From positions 80,583 to 144,582 of the forward strand of contig NZ_BBYR01000065.1 of NCBI RefSeq assembly GCF_001293525.1: DNA of 64,000 bases. The letters are read 5' to 3'. Made by a program: the position numbers and the translations under genes. The DNA comes from Pseudideonella sakaiensis. Its GTDB lineage: Bacteria; Pseudomonadota; Gammaproteobacteria; Burkholderiales; Burkholderiaceae_C. The notes below the pieces were generated by a model. The model was not told the DNA's origin. It ran no database searches and saw only the letters and a list, made by a program, of their open reading frames with translations. Below are positions 60,628 through 64,000 of this stretch, in pieces. How positions within the stretch are numbered: the first letter of the stretch is position 1; each line of letters opens with the position of its first letter.

Positions 60628-62793
60628 ATGGGCGAGATGACATCCGAAGCCGGCCACCTGAGCGCCGGCATCGACCTGAGCCAGTTCTACCAGGTCTTCT
60701 TCGAGGAGGCCGGCGAGAACCTGGACCGGATGGAGCAGCAGCTGCTCGGCATCGACATCGAGGCCGCCGACGACGAGGAACTGAACTCGATCTTCCGCTG
60801 CGCCCACTCGGTCAAGGGCGGCGCCGCGACCTTCGGCTTCAGCGACGTCGCCGAGCTGACGCACCAGATGGAGACGCTGCTGGACAAGCTGCGCCGCCAC
60901 GAGCTGGCGCCGACGCCGCAGATGGTGGACGTGCTGCTGCAGTCCGGCGATGCGCTGCGCGCCCAGCTGGCGCGCCACCAGGGCACGAGCACCGAGCGGG
61001 TCGATACCACCGAGCTGCTGTTCCACATCCGCGCGATGGCCGCCGGCGAAGCACCGCCGGCACTCGCGCCCGTGGTGGCCGCGGCCCCGGCGCCGGCCGA
61101 GGCGCCGCCGCCCGCCACGGCCCCGGCCACGCTGACGCCGAACGGCACGCCGGTCGCGCGCCAGCTCGAGCTGCGCGTCGGTCCGCTCGACAAGCCGGCA
61201 CTCGCCGACAACCTGGTCGAGCTGTTCGCCGAGATCGTCGACCTGGGCACGATCGAGCCGCTGGACGGCGGCCAGCCGAGCGACGGCATGCGCCGCTTCA
61301 AGGTCACCACCACCAGCAGCGACAACGACCTGCTGGACCTGTTCACCTTCCACGTCGCCCGCGAGCAGGTGCAGCTGCTGCCGCTCGGCCCGGGCTACGG
61401 CTTCCATGCGGGCGCCCCCGGCGCGCCGAAGGAGCCGAACCCGCCGGTGGTCGACCCCGGCTACGGCTTCTTCGACGATGCGCCCGGCGCCCCGAAAGCG
61501 TCCGCCGCACCCGCCGGCGCCGACGCCACCGAGGCCGCCACCGCGACGGCCACCGCCGGCAAGCCGGCGACGGCACGGCCGGCCGCCCGCGGCGACCGCC
61601 CGCCGGCCGCCTCGCTCGAGGCCGCCAGCCTGCGTGTCTCGGTGGAGAAGGTCGACCAGCTGATCAACCTCGTCGGCGAGTTGGTGATCACCCAGGCCAT
61701 GCTGGCGCAGACCAGCAAGGGCCTGGACGCGTCGCTGCACCAGCAGCTGGCCGCCGGCCTGGCCGACCTGGACCGCAACACCCGGGACCTGCAGGAATCG
61801 GTCATGTCGATCCGCATGATCCCGATGTCGGTCGTCTTCAACCGCTTCCCGCGCATGCTGCGCGACCTGGCGGCCAAGCTGGGCAAGAAGGTCGACTTCG
61901 TGACCCACGGCGAGGCGACCGAGCTGGACAAGGGCCTGGTCGAGAAGATCACCGATCCGCTGACGCACCTGGTGCGCAACTCCTGCGACCACGGCATCGA
62001 GCTGCCCGCCGAGCGCGTCGCGCATGGAAAGCCGGAGCACGGCACGATCACGCTCAGCGCCTCGCACCAGGGAGGCTCGATCGTCATCGAGGTGCGTGAC
62101 GACGGCCGCGGCCTGTCGCGCGAGAAGCTGCTGAAGAAGGCACGCGAGCGCGGCATCGACGCGCCCGACTCGCTGAGCGACGCCGAGGTCTGGAACCTGA
62201 TCTTCGCGCCCGGCTTCTCGACCGCCGAGGTCGTCACCGACGTGTCCGGCCGCGGGGTCGGCATGGACGTCGTCAAGAAGAACATCACCTCGCTCGGCGG
62301 CACGGTCGAGATCGACTCGGCCGAGGGCCTGGGCATGCGCGTCAGCGTGCGCCTGCCGCTGACGCTGGCGATCATGGACGGCATGAGCGTGGGCGTCGGC
62401 GACGAGGTCTACATCCTGCCGCTGTCCTCGGTGGTCGAATCCTTCCAGGTCCGCCCGGGCATGGTGCGCAGCATCGCCGGCGACGCGCGGGTGGTGCAGG
62501 TCCGCGAGGACTACATGCCGGTGGTCGACCTGGAGCAGGTGTTCCGCGTGCCGCGCTCCGGCAGCGGCGAGGACGCGGCCGAACCGGGCGGAATCATGGT
62601 CGTGGCCGAGGCCGACGGCAGCCGCGTGGTGCTGCAGGTCGACCAGCTGCTCGGCCAGCAGCAGGTCGTCGTGAAGAACCTCGAGGCCAACTACCGCAAG
62701 GTCGACGACGTCTCCGGCGCGACCATACTCGGCGACGGCCGCGTTGCGCTGATCCTCGACGTCGTCTCGCTGGTGCGGCGCGGCCGACGCTGA
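60628..62793 (+). CDS. cheA: Chemotaxis histidine kinase CheA
   Basis: The 721-residue kinase has an Hpt domain (IFRCAHSVKGGAATFGF, His near 61), a variable P2-like region, and a Pro/Ala linker. In the linker PGYGF..APGAPK is repeated twice near residues 255-290. Dimerisation follows (SVEKVDQLINLVGELVITQA), then HATPase (LTHLVRNSCDHGIE; DDGRGLS; GRGVGMDVV) and a C-terminal CheW-like domain. No receiver is attached. CheA phosphorylates CheY in response to MCPs. It is followed by an MCP gene after 63 bp; cheW is not in the window. Confidence 0.95.
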   Translation: MGEMTSEAGHLSAGIDLSQFYQVFFEEAGENLDRMEQQLLGIDIEAADDEELNSIFRCAHSVKGGAATFGFSDVAELTHQMETLLDKLRRHELAPTPQMVDVLLQSGDALRAQLARHQGTSTERVDTTELLFHIRAMAAGEAPPALAPVVAAAPAPAEAPPPATAPATLTPNGTPVARQLELRVGPLDKPALADNLVELFAEIVDLGTIEPLDGGQPSDGMRRFKVTTTSSDNDLLDLFTFHVAREQVQLLPLGPGYGFHAGAPGAPKEPNPPVVDPGYGFFDDAPGAPKASAAPAGADATEAATATATAGKPATARPAARGDRPPAASLEAASLRVSVEKVDQLINLVGELVITQAMLAQTSKGLDASLHQQLAAGLADLDRNTRDLQESVMSIRMIPMSVVFNRFPRMLRDLAAKLGKKVDFVTHGEATELDKGLVEKITDPLTHLVRNSCDHGIELPAERVAHGKPEHGTITLSASHQGGSIVIEVRDDGRGLSREKLLKKARERGIDAPDSLSDAEVWNLIFAPGFSTAEVVTDVSGRGVGMDVVKKNITSLGGTVEIDSAEGLGMRVSVRLPLTLAIMDGMSVGVGDEVYILPLSSVVESFQVRPGMVRSIAGDARVVQVREDYMPVVDLEQVFRVPRSGSGEDAAEPGGIMVVAEADGSRVVLQVDQLLGQQQVVVKNLEANYRKVDDVSGATILGDGRVALILDVVSLVRRGRR

Positions 62794-62856
62794 CACCGGC
62801 CCGGCCGCGGCGGCCGGGCACCCGATCCACCCCTAACGCTACACCCGGGGCTTCCC

Positions 62857-64000
62857 ATGCATCTCAACAACCTCAGGCTCGGCCAGCGACTCGGCCTGGG
62901 CTTCGGCGTCGTGCTGGCGCTGCTGGCCGCGATCGTCGCGCTGTCCGTCTTCCAGCTGCAGCGCTCGGGCGCATCGGTCGGACTGATGCGCGACTACCAG
63001 GAGCGCGCCGAGGCCGCGTCCGCGTGGTCGGCCAAGACCTACCTGAACATCAGCCGCGCGGTGGCGATCGCCAAGGCCGCCGGCCAGCCCGAGATGGAGG
63101 CCTACTTCGCGCCGCTGGTCAAGCAGACCTCGGCCGAGATCAGCGAGCTGCAGAAGCTGCTGCAGGAGCGCGTCACGAGCGAACAGGGCAAGGCGATGCT
63201 GGCGACGATCGCCGAGCGCCGCGACGCTTATCTGGCCGAACGCAAGCAGGTCTTCGAGTTGCTGAAGAAGGCCGATGCGGTGGCCGCGGACAGCGCGCTG
63301 AAGGAACGCATGCTGCCCACGTCGCAGCGCTACGTGGAGGCCATGGCTGCGCTGCAGGCCTTCCAGGCCCGGATGGCCGACGAGCACGTGGCCGAGGCGG
63401 CACGGGAGATCGAGCGTGCGCGGCTGGCGCTGCTCGGCCTGCTGGCCGCGGCCCTCGCCGCCGGCGGCCTGATCGCCTGGGCCATCACCCGCTCGGTGAC
63501 GCGGCCGCTGCAGGAAGCGGTCGGGGTCGCCCAGGTGATCGCCGGCAGCGACCTGTCGCGCGAGATCCGCAGCGAGCGACGCGACGAGCTGGGCGACCTG
63601 CTGCGTGCGCTGGGCCACATGCAAGGCGCGCTGCGTTCGCTGGTCGGCCAGGTGCGCAGCGCCACCGACAGCATGGGCACCGCCAGCGCCGAGATCGCCA
63701 CCGGCAACCACGACCTGTCGGCGCGCACCGAGCAGACGGCCGCCAACCTGCAGGAAGCGGCCTCCTCGATGGAACAGCTCACCAGCACGGTGCAGCAGTC
63801 GGCCGAGTCGGCGCGCCAGGCCAACCAGCTCGCCAGCTCGGCCGCCGCCGTCGCGACACGCGGCGGCGAGGTCGTCTCGCAGGTCGTCGCGACGATGGAC
63901 GAGATCAATGCCAGCTCGAAGCGCATCGCCGACATCATCGGCGTGATCGACGGCATCGCCTTCCAGACCAACATCCTGGCGCTGAACGCCGCGGTGGAGG
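62857..64000 (+). CDS. Methyl-accepting chemotaxis protein, 3' end outside window
   Basis: The frame starts at ATG 62857 and stays open to the last base, so only 381 residues are seen. A membrane helix near 13-32 and another near 188-208 flank a four-helix-bundle periplasmic sensor of about 155 residues. A HAMP domain follows ([20 protein letters not shown]), then the methyl-accepting helix with [20 protein letters not shown] and the beginning of the hairpin ([13 protein letters not shown]). The ligand is unknown. It probably belongs to the same sigma-28-type transcription unit as cheA. Confidence 0.92.
   Translation, partial: MHLNNLRLGQRLGLGFGVVLALLAAIVALSVFQLQRSGASVGLMRDYQERAEAASAWSAKTYLNISRAVAIAKAAGQPEMEAYFAPLVKQTSAEISELQKLLQERVTSEQGKAMLATIAERRDAYLAERKQVFELLKKADAVAADSALKERMLPTSQRYVEAMAALQAFQARMADEHVAEAAREIERARLALLGLLAAALAAGGLIAWAITRSVTRPLQEAVGVAQVIAGSDLSREIRSERRDELGDLLRALGHMQGALRSLVGQVRSATDSMGTASAEIATGNHDLSARTEQTAANLQEAASSMEQLTSTVQQSAESARQANQLASSAAAVATRGGEVVSQVVATMDEINASSKRIADIIGVIDGIAFQTNILALNAAVE

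Overview
The window is very GC-rich DNA (roughly 70% by eye) from a betaproteobacterium, most likely of the order Burkholderiales. The evidence is the gmk-rpoZ-spoT order, three Bug-type (TctC-like) periplasmic binding protein domains and BKACE (DUF849) enzymes, a Porin_4 outer-membrane channel, a Bordetella-like heme uptake locus, and a chemotaxis cluster of betaproteobacterial style. No rRNA, tRNA or CRISPR array was seen. Genus cannot be fixed from the sequence alone.

Layout. (1) 1-5.3 kb is an accessory block: the 3' part of a TOTE-type primase-helicase gene, a hipB-hipA toxin-antitoxin pair, a membrane-anchored NERD protein, and a decayed tyrosine-integrase remnant that abuts the 3' end of tonB. 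It looks like the worn end of a genomic island. (2) 5.3-12.6 kb is a minus-strand heme uptake operon (TonB-dependent receptor, hmuS, hmuT, hmuU, hmuV, tonB) with a plausible Fur site upstream, followed by a large lipoprotein of unknown role. (3) 15.1-19.6 kb is a minus-strand catabolic operon (BKACE, Bug binding protein, second BKACE, HpcH/HpaI aldolase, GntR/UTRA regulator) with a strong palindromic operator at its head. (4) 19.8-24.7 kb is a plus-strand chain coupled by 4-bp stop/start overlaps: an RsbQ-like alpha/beta hydrolase, a multi-PAS hybrid histidine kinase, and a DUF1826 protein. (5) 24.8-29.1 kb holds a PrpF/GalD-type isomerase whose reading frame runs without a stop into a Bug binding protein, then a porin and a convergent LysR regulator.

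(6) 29.1-32.6 kb is a minus-strand sensor kinase, receiver and EAL phosphodiesterase chain. (7) 32.8-36.8 kb has psuG, a TlpA-like thioredoxin, and two divergently transcribed multi-heme cytochromes c behind an ATTC-N8-GAAT palindrome. (8) 37-46 kb has a CNNM/CBS membrane protein with a coupled lipoprotein, an amino-acid binding protein, a very large Amt-PAS-PAS-GGDEF-EAL protein, a 33-residue membrane peptide, a lipocalin and an MFS transporter. (9) 46.5-53.1 kb has a class III CoA-transferase, an HDOD protein, a hybrid kinase, and an ArsR-family (sulfur-sensor type) regulator divergent from a YeeE/YedE pair. (10) 53.1-57.6 kb is core housekeeping: gmk, rpoZ, spoT/relA, tdk, greB. (11) 57.6-64 kb is a NarL-type response regulator with its receiver-kinase partner, then a sigma-28-like promoter and chemotaxis genes (short CheZ-like protein, cheY, cheA, and an MCP cut by the window end).

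The window is unusually rich in signal transduction: four histidine kinases besides CheA, two c-di-GMP proteins, and several stand-alone receivers. The most notable objects are the Amt-GGDEF-EAL protein, the RsbQ-like hydrolase coupled to a PAS hybrid kinase and a DUF1826 protein, the double-BKACE/aldolase operon with its operator, the stop-less PrpF-Bug fusion, and the TOTE/HipBA/NERD island remnant.
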